A stretch of DNA of 15,201 bases from positions 1-15,201 of the forward strand of contig DXVZ01000010.1 of assembly GCA_019417125.1 (NCBI GenBank), read 5' to 3'. How positions within the stretch are numbered: the stretch's first letter is position 1; the number at the start of each line of letters is the position of its first letter. Shown piece by piece: positions 1-6,581 of this stretch. The notes under the pieces were generated by a model that was not told where the DNA came from, searched no databases, and saw only the letters and a program-made list of their open reading frames with translations. The translations under genes and the position numbers were made by a program. The stretch comes from Phascolarctobacterium sp. (GTDB lineage: Bacteria > Bacillota > Negativicutes > Acidaminococcales > Acidaminococcaceae).

Positions 1-12
1 TATAAGAGACAG
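1..12. other. Residual Tn5/Nextera mosaic-end adapter (artefact)
   Basis: The first twelve bases, TATAAGAGACAG, equal the last twelve bases of the 19-bp Tn5 mosaic end used in Nextera/tagmentation libraries. The match starts exactly at position 1 and stops before AT-rich sequence typical of a leader. This is best read as untrimmed adapter at a contig end, not as genomic DNA or a natural transposon end. Confidence 0.88.
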
Positions 13-18
13 ATATTA

Positions 19-24
19 TATAAT
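19..24 (+). promoter_or_regulatory. Possible -10 box of the PucR-family gene
   Basis: A perfect TATAAT lies inside a 12-bp palindrome, TATTATATAATA (14-25), about 45 bases before the start codon. Any -35 box would fall in the adapter or beyond the contig end, so the promoter cannot be completed here. In such AT-rich sequence the match could be chance. Confidence 0.35.
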
Positions 25-68
25 ATATTATACGGATACTTTAGCAGAAATATAAAGGAGGAGTGATG

Positions 69-1613
69 ATGAAGCCTGTTACAGTAAGGCATTTGCAAAC
101 AATTAAATGGTTTAATGAAAGAGCAACGCTTGTAAATAAAAATGCTGATCTCGATAAAATTGTTCAGCACGTAACAATTCAGGAAGCGCCTGATTTATGG
201 GAATGGTGTAAAGGCGGAGAGTTTGTACTTACCACATGGTATGCTTTCAGTCATAATCCGGAAATTCAAGACAGAAATTTTGAAAAATTGGCACAGCGTA
301 TCTCGGCAATAGGCATTAAGACGAAACGGTTTATTGATAAAATTCCTCAAAGTATTTTAGATATTGCCGATAAATACCGTGTCCCTGTATTTGAAATTAA
401 ACGCGATGTATATTTCCGTGAAATGAATACAGTTATTAATAACGAAATACAAAATTATACAATAAATATGCTTATAGAGTTAAACAGTATTTTTCAGGAT
501 TTCATGCATAAATCACTAAATGAAAACCATGCAGCGGCAATATTAGGTGTTTTGGCAAATTATATTAATAATCCGCTGTTTTTGTTTAACAGGCGTTTTG
601 AACTTTTAGCAAAGCATAATTATATTTCTGTGGATAATAAAATGCTTGATACATATATTGAAAAAATAAAGCAAAGTAATTTCAGCAATGATATATTTTA
701 TAAAGGCTATGAACAGCCTGATATGGGGTTGTTTTTCTGTTATGTACGTGAAACTATAGTAGGTTATCTGTTGGTTTTGCCGATAGGCGGAGAAAGCGGC
801 AGAAACAAAAATACTTTTTTATCTCATAAAAAAAGCCTGCTTTGTCAGCAGACGGCGGCATTTCTTTCTATCAAATTATGGGAAAATTACGATGATGAAA
901 ATAAAATTATTTTAAAATTATGGAATGAATTAAAAGCCGGAGACCTTAGCCACCAAAAGATTTTAATGGAAAAAGTTAAAGAATATGGCTTTGAAAAGAA
1001 AGATAAGTATAACATTGTTTTATTTTCTAAATCTATTCCTATCCGTAAAATAAAATTTTATTGCGAACAATATGCGCGGCGTTATTTAATTTTAGAAGAA
1101 GATTACTGGAATGTTATAGTTTTTCCTAATAAATATATGGATAGTTTTAAGAAAAACTTAGAAAGTAACTTTAAAAAAGGCATAATTGTTATTACGCCGT
1201 ATTTTGAAAAACTTTCAGAAATTCCGGGACAGTATGATTTAGCGCAGCAGGCAGCAAAAATTGTTACCGAAAATAATATAAGCGGTGTAATTGACGCCGT
1301 GAAATGGATTCCGAGATTACTTTCTTTAAGATATAAAGATGCACCGGAATCGTTGTGGATTTATAAAAATATACTTACTCCTTTGAAAGAATATGACTGC
1401 AAATATCATTATGATTTGCTGGGAACGCTGGAAGCAATTTTTAATACCCAAACGCTTGACGAAGCTGCTAAAAGGCTATTTATACATATTAATACCGTCT
1501 ATTACAGAATTAAGAAAATTGAGGAAATTACAGGAAAAAGCCTTAATGTATATACAGACCGTTATCTTTTGATGCAGGCAGTATTTATGAATACGGCTGA
1601 TAAAAATAATTAA
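69..1613 (+). CDS. PucR-family transcriptional regulator
   Basis: A predicted cytoplasmic DNA-binding regulator of 514 residues, near the usual size of PucR/CdaR-type proteins. Residues about 8-125 match the PucR N-terminal sensory domain (the stretch around WEWCKGGEFVLTTW and the later PVFEIKRDVYFREM are typical). The C-terminus, about 448-508, is the PucR-type helix-turn-helix, with LDEAAKRLFIHINTVYYRIK and then ITGKSL. The middle is a poorly conserved linker or ligand region. GTG 63, ATG 66 and ATG 69 are all in frame; ATG 69 is chosen because AAGGAGG at 55-61 sits 7 bases before it. The permease gene follows after 49 bases with no terminator, so the regulator probably controls that permease and perhaps itself. 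PucR members sense purine-catabolic or other small metabolites; the ligand cannot be told here. By eye the gene is clearly more AT-rich than the genes after 3139. Confidence 0.88.
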   Translation: MKPVTVRHLQTIKWFNERATLVNKNADLDKIVQHVTIQEAPDLWEWCKGGEFVLTTWYAFSHNPEIQDRNFEKLAQRISAIGIKTKRFIDKIPQSILDIADKYRVPVFEIKRDVYFREMNTVINNEIQNYTINMLIELNSIFQDFMHKSLNENHAAAILGVLANYINNPLFLFNRRFELLAKHNYISVDNKMLDTYIEKIKQSNFSNDIFYKGYEQPDMGLFFCYVRETIVGYLLVLPIGGESGRNKNTFLSHKKSLLCQQTAAFLSIKLWENYDDENKIILKLWNELKAGDLSHQKILMEKVKEYGFEKKDKYNIVLFSKSIPIRKIKFYCEQYARRYLILEEDYWNVIVFPNKYMDSFKKNLESNFKKGIIVITPYFEKLSEIPGQYDLAQQAAKIVTENNISGVIDAVKWIPRLLSLRYKDAPESLWIYKNILTPLKEYDCKYHYDLLGTLEAIFNTQTLDEAAKRLFIHINTVYYRIKKIEEITGKSLNVYTDRYLLMQAVFMNTADKNN

Positions 1614-1662
1614 AATCAGATATTTTGTATATTAAAAGTAAATAGTGATAAGGAGTGTTATT

Positions 1663-2934
1663 ATGCAGCAAATGCCAGGTAAGTTATCAAGCAGACATTT
1701 TAAACGCATGAGGCTCCTTATTTTTTTTATTCTTTCACTAAGTTATATGTACGCGCCGTTTTCGCGGATGGCGCCGGGAATTATGGGGCCGGAACTTATG
1801 CAAAGTTTTGCGCTGGATTCCGTGCAGTTTGGCCTTTTAGGATTGTGCTTTATGTGGCCTTATGCAATTGGGCAAATACCTGCCGGTTTATTTATCGACA
1901 GTTATGGCAGCAGTAAGGCTTTGGTGGTAATGCTGCTTTTAACAGCAGGCGGTAATTTTTTATTCGGGGCAGCTCAGAATTTTTTTGTATTGAGTATCAG
2001 CAGAATAATTATCGGCTTATCGGTAGCAGGATATTTTTTAGTAGGGACAAAAATTATTTCAGCCTGGTACGAAAAAGATGAGTTTACTAAAATATATGGA
2101 TTATTTATGGGGCTTGGTGCGCTGGGCGGAGTAATATCAACTATGCCTTTGCAAATAATGATGGAGATTTTTGGCTGGCGTAATGCCATGCTTGTTTTAG
2201 GGTGTTTTAGTTTATGTTTAGCAGTGCTGGTGTTTTTAAAAGTAAGCGACAGACCGCAACATTATAAAGCGGTTGAGCAGACAATAGTTCCCAAAGTGCC
2301 TGCTCTTTCAATTAGCCAGCAGCTTGGTGAAGTTATAAAAATACCGCTGATTTTTAATTGCGCTTTTATTTGTCTTAGCATTTCATCTAGTGGGCATAGT
2401 TTGCAGTCGTTATGGAATGGCGTTTATTTAGCAGATGTTTATAACTATGGCCAAGGCACTATCGGCGCTATTTTATTGTGTGCGGCAATCGGATTGGTAG
2501 TTGGCGGTACAAGTACAGGATTTTTTATGAAATACTGCGCAAAACTAAAAATAATAACAATAGGTGAGGGCATATTTTTGTTAACCTGGCTTTACATGGT
2601 TAAAAGTGCAGCTTGCCTTAGTACTGCGGAATTAATGGTTATAAATTTTATTTTTGGTTTTATGCAGATGTTAGTAATTACAACTTGTTATACGTTCGTA
2701 AAAGAAATTGCACCGGGGAACCTTTTGGCAACTTCAATGGGATTGGTTAATACATTTATTTGGGTATTAGGAGTAGGCTGCTGCCAGCAAATATGGGGAG
2801 TTATTATTGCTTTCGTGTCAGATGGAATTAAACCGTATGGGGCGGAAGCATTTGCTGCCGCCATGTGGTTTCAATTTTGCGTGCTTGTTTTTGGTTTTGC
2901 AAATGCTTGTTATGTATATAAAAAAGCCAGCTAG
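1663..2934 (+). CDS. MFS transporter (substrate unknown)
   Basis: An inner-membrane secondary transporter of the major facilitator superfamily, 423 residues with about twelve hydrophobic segments in two halves. The loop between helices 2 and 3 carries the MFS signature region in the form GLFIDSYGSSKA (about residues 75-86). It is followed by SRIIIGLSVAGYF (about 113-125), which resembles helix 4 of organic-anion permeases such as the phthalate/hexuronate or CynX-like groups. ATG 1663 is preferred over an upstream in-frame GTG at 1645 because AAGGAG at 1650-1655 lies 7 bases before it and inside the longer version. It follows the PucR-type regulator closely on the same strand, so it is probably that regulator's target and imports the regulator's inducer or a related compound. 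The substrate is not deducible from sequence. Confidence 0.87.
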   Translation: MQQMPGKLSSRHFKRMRLLIFFILSLSYMYAPFSRMAPGIMGPELMQSFALDSVQFGLLGLCFMWPYAIGQIPAGLFIDSYGSSKALVVMLLLTAGGNFLFGAAQNFFVLSISRIIIGLSVAGYFLVGTKIISAWYEKDEFTKIYGLFMGLGALGGVISTMPLQIMMEIFGWRNAMLVLGCFSLCLAVLVFLKVSDRPQHYKAVEQTIVPKVPALSISQQLGEVIKIPLIFNCAFICLSISSSGHSLQSLWNGVYLADVYNYGQGTIGAILLCAAIGLVVGGTSTGFFMKYCAKLKIITIGEGIFLLTWLYMVKSAACLSTAELMVINFIFGFMQMLVITTCYTFVKEIAPGNLLATSMGLVNTFIWVLGVGCCQQIWGVIIAFVSDGIKPYGAEAFAAAMWFQFCVLVFGFANACYVYKKAS

Positions 2935-2941
2935 AAATATT

Positions 2942-3002
2942 AAAAAAGCTTCTGCTGCAAAATTAAGATTCTGCGATTAAGATTCTGCGGCGGAAGCTTT
3001 TT
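2942..3002 (+). terminator. Intrinsic terminator after the MFS gene
   Basis: An 11-bp stem (2948-2958 with 2987-2997, two G-U pairs) is preceded by six A and followed by five T, so it could also work for the opposite strand. The 28-base loop contains most of a tandem duplication of a 14-bp unit (2962-2989). Confidence 0.85.
2962..2989. repeat. Perfect 14-bp tandem duplication in a terminator loop
   Basis: ATTAAGATTCTGCG occurs twice with no spacer (2962-2975 and 2976-2989). The end of the second copy forms the inner part of the terminator's 3' arm. Removing one copy would leave a normal short-loop terminator, so this looks like a slippage duplication. Confidence 0.9.
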
Positions 3003-3044
3003 ATTATATTCTTTACACTTAACGGCAAAGTTTGCAAAAGTTCA

Positions 3045-3063
3045 CAAAATTTTATAAATTTTG
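3045..3063. promoter_or_regulatory. Palindrome abutting the cstA -35 box (operator candidate)
   Basis: CAAAATTT and AAATTTTG form a perfect inverted repeat around TAT, ending at the base before TTGACA. A second short palindrome, GCAAA-G-TTTGC, lies at 3025-3035. Carbon-starvation transporters are commonly regulated, so a regulator site here is plausible, but AT-rich palindromes also arise by chance. Confidence 0.4.
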
Positions 3064-3092
3064 TTGACAGAATATAGAATTGGTGATAAATT
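3064..3092 (+). promoter_or_regulatory. Promoter candidate for cstA
   Basis: TTGACA at 3064-3069 is followed after 17 bases by TAAATT at 3087-3092, which carries an extended -10 (TGA at 3084-3086). A perfect TATAAT at 3101-3106 is an alternative -10 but has only a weak -35 (TTGGTG, 15-bp spacing). Confidence 0.55.
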
Positions 3093-3138
3093 TCAAGCTA
3101 TATAATTATTTTATTTTAAGGGAAAGAGGTAAGAAAAA

Positions 3139-4827
3139 ATGACAGGATTAATGTTGTTAGGCATCGCATTAGTCGTGTGTGCGTGCGGCTACTTTATTTA
3201 CGGCCGCTGGCTTGTAAGATTGTGGGGCGTAGACCCCAATGCAAGAACACCGGCTTATGTGCATGAGGACGGCAATGACTATGTGCCGTCGTCCAAGTTT
3301 ACGGTTTTTGCGCATCAGTTTTCGTCCATTACGGGCGCAGGCCCTGTAACCGGTCCGATTATCGCCGCTATGTTCGGCTGGGCGCCGGTAATGCTGTGGC
3401 TGATGATTGGCGGTATCTTCTTCGGCGCTGTGCAGGATTTCACTGCGCTGTACGCTTCCGTTAAAAACGAAGGCAAATCCATGGGCATGCTCATTGAGCA
3501 GTATATCGGCAAAACCGGCAAAAAAATGTTTTTATTATTCTCTTGGCTGTTTACCCTTTTGGTAACTGCCGCTTTTGCAGATATTGTTGCCAGCACGTTT
3601 AACGGCTTTAAGGCGGATGGCGCGCTTGCAACGCCTAATGCCGCAGCGGCTTCCATTTCGATGCTGTATATTGTTGTAGCTATTGCTTTTGGCTACTTTT
3701 TAAAGAAATGCCCGCTTGCTGAAGGCCCCAAACTGGTTGTAGCCGTTGTTTTAATGGTTGCTATGCTGTGGGCAGGCATTGAATATCCGCTGTATTATGA
3801 TAAAACTACCTGGCTTTATGTAGTTTTTGCTTATATGTTTATGGCTGCGGTAATGCCGATGTGGCTTTTGATGGAGCCGCGCGATTATTTAAGCGTTTTC
3901 CTGCTGCTGGGCATGATTGCCAGCGGCGTTTTGGGCGTAATTTTTACCAACCCGGCTATCGAATTGCCTGCGTTTAACGGCTTTGTTGTTAATGGGCAGC
4001 CGCTGTTCCCAATTTTGTTTATCACTATCGCGTGCGGCGCGGTATCTGGCTTCCACAGCCTGGTATCTTCCGGCACTTCTTCCAAAACCGTATCTAACGA
4101 AAAAGATATGCTCTTTATTGGTTACGGCTCGATGCTGATTGAATCCATCCTCGCCGTTGTTTCGCTGATTGTTGTAGGCGCTGCGGCAACCGGCGGCGTA
4201 ATGCCTAAAGGTACTCCGTTCCAGATTTTTGCGGGCGCTGTCGGCGGGTTTATGGGCATGTTCGGCCTTTCTACCCACGTTGCAACCTGCGTTATCACTA
4301 TGTGCGTATCCGCGCTGGCGCTGACCACGCTGGACTCCGTAGGGCGTATCGGCCGTATGTGCTTCCAGGAGCTGTTTACCTCCGGCAAACCGGAAGAAAT
4401 GAGCAGCTTCCAAAAACTGATGACCAACAAATATTTTGCAACCGTTATTACCCTGTTCTTTGGCTATTTGCTGTGCCTGGGCGGCTACATGAACGTTTGG
4501 CCGCTGTTCGGTGCAGCCAACCAGCTGTGCGCGGCATTGGTATTCATCTCGCTGTCGGTATTCCTTAAAGTTACCGGCCGCCAGGGCTGGATGCTGTATG
4601 TGCCGATGGCGTTTATGTTCCTTGCTACCATGAGCGCTTTGGCAATGAGCATTTACGGCATTGTCAACAAACTTGTTACCGGCGCGCCGTTTGGTATGCT
4701 TACCGATGGTTTGCAGCTTATAGTTGCTATTGCGCTGATTACGCTTGCGCTTTTGATTGCTACCAACGGGCTTAAAACCTTAACCAGCAGTGAAGCAGGC
4801 TCGCATAACCAGTCTGTTAAAGCTTAA
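3139..4827 (+). CDS. cstA: CstA-family pyruvate/peptide transporter
   Basis: An integral inner-membrane carrier of the carbon-starvation CstA family, whose characterised members (CstA and BtsT of E. coli) import pyruvate and have been linked to peptide uptake. The 562-residue product has many hydrophobic helices and both family hallmarks: FSSITGAGPVTGP at 61-73 after the first helix, and FHSLVSSGTSSKTVSNE at about 305-321. It is shorter than the roughly 700-residue enterobacterial proteins, as in the compact form seen in many Firmicutes. ATG 3139 is used, with a modest GAGG ribosome site (3126-3129). The gene is transcribed alone, with a promoter at 3064-3092 and a strong terminator at 4844-4878. 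No LytS/LytT-type two-component system, which controls BtsT-like genes elsewhere, lies next to it. Pyruvate as substrate is inferred from the family. Confidence 0.93.
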   Translation: MTGLMLLGIALVVCACGYFIYGRWLVRLWGVDPNARTPAYVHEDGNDYVPSSKFTVFAHQFSSITGAGPVTGPIIAAMFGWAPVMLWLMIGGIFFGAVQDFTALYASVKNEGKSMGMLIEQYIGKTGKKMFLLFSWLFTLLVTAAFADIVASTFNGFKADGALATPNAAAASISMLYIVVAIAFGYFLKKCPLAEGPKLVVAVVLMVAMLWAGIEYPLYYDKTTWLYVVFAYMFMAAVMPMWLLMEPRDYLSVFLLLGMIASGVLGVIFTNPAIELPAFNGFVVNGQPLFPILFITIACGAVSGFHSLVSSGTSSKTVSNEKDMLFIGYGSMLIESILAVVSLIVVGAAATGGVMPKGTPFQIFAGAVGGFMGMFGLSTHVATCVITMCVSALALTTLDSVGRIGRMCFQELFTSGKPEEMSSFQKLMTNKYFATVITLFFGYLLCLGGYMNVWPLFGAANQLCAALVFISLSVFLKVTGRQGWMLYVPMAFMFLATMSALAMSIYGIVNKLVTGAPFGMLTDGLQLIVAIALITLALLIATNGLKTLTSSEAGSHNQSVKA

Positions 4828-4843
4828 AATGTGAATTTTTTGT

Positions 4844-4878
4844 GCACAGCCCCGTTTATGGCGCGGGCTGTGCTTTTT
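4844..4878 (+). terminator. Intrinsic terminator of cstA
   Basis: GCACAGCCC (4844-4852) pairs perfectly with GGGCTGTGC (4865-4873) around a 12-base loop, followed by five T. It lies 17 bases after the cstA stop codon. Confidence 0.93.
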
Positions 4879-4923
4879 ATGCGATTATTTTTTTGCGGCA
4901 GGCTGTTTTTTTTATCTGAATTG

Positions 4924-4932
4924 TGTTAAAAT
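4924..4932 (+). promoter_or_regulatory. Extended -10 promoter candidate
   Basis: TGTTAAAAT is an extended -10 element (TGn plus TAAAAT) placed 36 bases before the start codon at 4969. No good -35 box is visible at 16-18 bases upstream, where the sequence is T-rich. Confidence 0.5.
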
Positions 4933-4968
4933 TACTTCGTAGCCATTTTATCTTGGGAGGTAAAGAGA

Positions 4969-5526
4969 ATGAAAAAATTTTTTAATCTGTTAATGGTAGC
5001 CTTAATGGCTGTATGTTTTGCTGTTCCCGCTATGGGCAAAGCCGAAGCTGCTAAAGTAGTAGTGCTTCCTCTTGTTAACAACTCCGGCTCTGAAACCGCA
5101 GGCCAGATTTACATCAGCGGCGCTATCCAGCTGTTCAACTATCCTAACTATGAACTGCTTGAAAACGATGCTACCAACGATGCAATCGCTGCAGAAAACA
5201 TCGGCGCTAAAGGCGCAACTAAAGACGCTATGGTACGCATTGCCAAAGCTTCCGGCGCTGACCTTGTTGTAGGCATGGTTCTGGATACCTGCGAAGACAA
5301 CCCGGTATTCCCGAGCGCAGAACGCATTTTGAAACTTGACATTACCGGTAAAACCTATGCTTACAGCGCTGTTAACGGTAAATTTTACGAACACCGCATT
5401 TATGAGGACAAAGAAATCGACGAAACTCTGACCAGCCGTTGGGATTGGGTAAGCGAAGAATTTGGCCGCTGCGTAACCCGCGAAATGAAACGTGTTGACA
5501 AAGCTTTTATGGAAAACGATTTTTAA
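4969..5526 (+). CDS. Exported protein of unknown function
   Basis: A 185-residue protein with a clear Sec signal peptide: MKKFF, a hydrophobic core to about residue 20, and a likely cleavage after GKAEA near residue 27. There is no convincing lipobox. The mature part begins with a beta-strand-like AKVVVLPLVNNSG and has SGADLVVGMVLD near 95-106. This pattern recalls the CsgG/TolB-N/FlgT-like alpha-beta domains of envelope proteins, but only as an impression of fold. I do not recognise the family. The C-terminal half is charged and contains WDWVSEEFGRC. GGGAGG at 4955-4960 sits 8 bases before ATG 4969. The gene stands alone, with its own promoter candidate and terminator. In a cell with an outer membrane it would be periplasmic; otherwise it would be secreted. 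Confidence 0.85.
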   Translation: MKKFFNLLMVALMAVCFAVPAMGKAEAAKVVVLPLVNNSGSETAGQIYISGAIQLFNYPNYELLENDATNDAIAAENIGAKGATKDAMVRIAKASGADLVVGMVLDTCEDNPVFPSAERILKLDITGKTYAYSAVNGKFYEHRIYEDKEIDETLTSRWDWVSEEFGRCVTREMKRVDKAFMENDF

Positions 5527-5542
5527 TAGCTGACGCTTAATT

Positions 5543-5573
5543 AAAGGCCCTTGCCTGGTGCAGGGGTCTTTTT
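5543..5573 (+). terminator. Intrinsic terminator of the exported-protein gene
   Basis: GGCCCTTGC (5546-5554) pairs with GCAGGGGTC (5560-5568) with two G-U pairs and a 5-base loop, followed by a five-T run. The stop codon is 16 bases upstream. Confidence 0.88.
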
Positions 5574-5604
5574 ATTTTGCAAGGTGGAAAAATTTTGTGC
5601 TATA

Positions 5605-5613
5605 TGGTAAAAT
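5605..5613 (+). promoter_or_regulatory. Extended -10 promoter candidate for degV-fakA
   Basis: TGGTAAAAT gives a TGn-extended -10 between the previous terminator and degV. The -35 region (around 5585-5590) is poor, which fits extended -10 promoters. Transcripts would start near 5620. Confidence 0.5.
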
Positions 5614-5631
5614 GTAGCTGTGATTTTTATA

Positions 5632-5644
5632 CTGCACGGTGCAG
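5632..5644. promoter_or_regulatory. CTGCAC-G-GTGCAG palindrome in the degV leader
   Basis: A perfect 6-1-6 inverted repeat lies about 20 bases downstream of the -10 candidate and 28 bases before the start codon. It has the size and placement of a repressor operator. A one-base loop makes it unlikely to be an RNA hairpin in this exact form. Confidence 0.4.
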
Positions 5645-5672
5645 AATTACGATATAGTCAGGAGATTTTATA

Positions 5673-6530
5673 TTGAACGATAGTATTCATATTGTTTTGG
5701 ACAGCATTGCGTCTGCGTCGGAAACCCCGCTGGCGCAGGATAAGCGCTGCCATATTTTGCCGCTGATTGTACGCCAGGGCGTTATTGAATGGCGCGACGG
5801 CGAAAAGCAGACGGCGGAAATGTTTAAAATGGTTAAGGAAAGCGGCGAACTGCCGAAGACCTCGCAGCCGCCTATCGGCGATTTTTTGGAGATGTTTGAA
5901 AGCCTTGCGCGCGATGGTAAAAAGGTTATCGGCATTTTTGTGGACGGAGTTTTAAGCGGCACCTGCCAGACGGCGCGCATGGCGGCACGCCAGGTTATGC
6001 AGGAGGTGCCGGGTGCTGATATCCGCGTGTTTGACAGTTTAACGGCGGCGACGCCCATCAGCTCGCTGGCGCTGGACGTTTTAAAAAAGGCGGACGAGGG
6101 CGCGGACATGGACGAACTGGAAGCCTTTATTAACGGCGCCATTTACAGGACGGAAACCTTCTTTTCGGTAAGCACGCTGGAATATTTGCAGAAGGGTGGG
6201 CGCATCGGCGCAGTCGGCGCTCTTTTGGGTAATCTTTTGGGCATCCGCCCGGTGGTGGCGCTGGATAAGGAGGGCAGGCTGGTGGTAGCGGCTAAATGCC
6301 GCACGCGCACTAAATTGCTGAACACAATGGTGGAGCTTGCCGCAGCCAAGGGCGAGCCGGAGCGCATTTGCATTGCTAACGAAGAAGCGGAAGCGGACGC
6401 GCAGTATCTGTATGACGAAATGACTAAACGCTATCCCGGCGTGCCGGTGCTGATGACCGGTATAGGCACTGTGCTGGCGTCGCATTTGGGCCCGGGCTGC
6501 ATAGGGTTGTTTGTGCGCACCAAGCAGTAA
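5673..6530 (+). CDS. DegV family fatty-acid-binding protein (FakB-like)
   Basis: A cytoplasmic DegV/FakB-type protein that binds a single fatty acid and presents its carboxylate to the kinase FakA, giving acyl-phosphate for membrane lipid synthesis. The 285 residues match the family's usual 280-290. Visible signatures are TSQPPIGDF at 63-71, the VLSGT loop at 93-97, STLEYLQKGGRIG at 167-179, and GIRPVVALD at 190-198 where members have the KP(I/V) motif. HLGPG is at 271-275 near the C-terminus, where the family has its conserved acyl-phosphate-side His. The start is TTG 5673, supported by AGGAG at 5660-5664 with 8-base spacing and no better start. The FakA-like gene follows after 51 bases, which strongly supports the FakB role. 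Which fatty acids it prefers cannot be told. Confidence 0.92.
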   Translation: MNDSIHIVLDSIASASETPLAQDKRCHILPLIVRQGVIEWRDGEKQTAEMFKMVKESGELPKTSQPPIGDFLEMFESLARDGKKVIGIFVDGVLSGTCQTARMAARQVMQEVPGADIRVFDSLTAATPISSLALDVLKKADEGADMDELEAFINGAIYRTETFFSVSTLEYLQKGGRIGAVGALLGNLLGIRPVVALDKEGRLVVAAKCRTRTKLLNTMVELAAAKGEPERICIANEEAEADAQYLYDEMTKRYPGVPVLMTGIGTVLASHLGPGCIGLFVRTKQ

Positions 6531-6547
6531 GCCGTAAAAAATACACA

Positions 6548-6566
6548 GGCAGGCTTATATCCTGCC
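6548..6566. repeat. Short hairpin between degV and fakA
   Basis: GGCAGG (6548-6553) and CCTGCC (6561-6566) pair around a 7-base loop. There is no T-tract, so it is not a terminator. It sits just upstream of the fakA ribosome site (AGGAG 6572-6576) and might affect mRNA stability or processing. Confidence 0.4.
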
Positions 6567-6581
6567 GGAGCAGGAGCAAAG

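Noticed and set aside
1..30. A natural transposon or insertion-sequence terminal repeat at the left edge
   Set aside because: The sequence is exactly the laboratory Tn5 mosaic end, flush with the contig end. No transposase or target duplication is present.
3889..4568. Overlapping frames on both strands within cstA
   Set aside because: They lie inside the strongly conserved CstA frame, have no ribosome sites, and show no protein family features.
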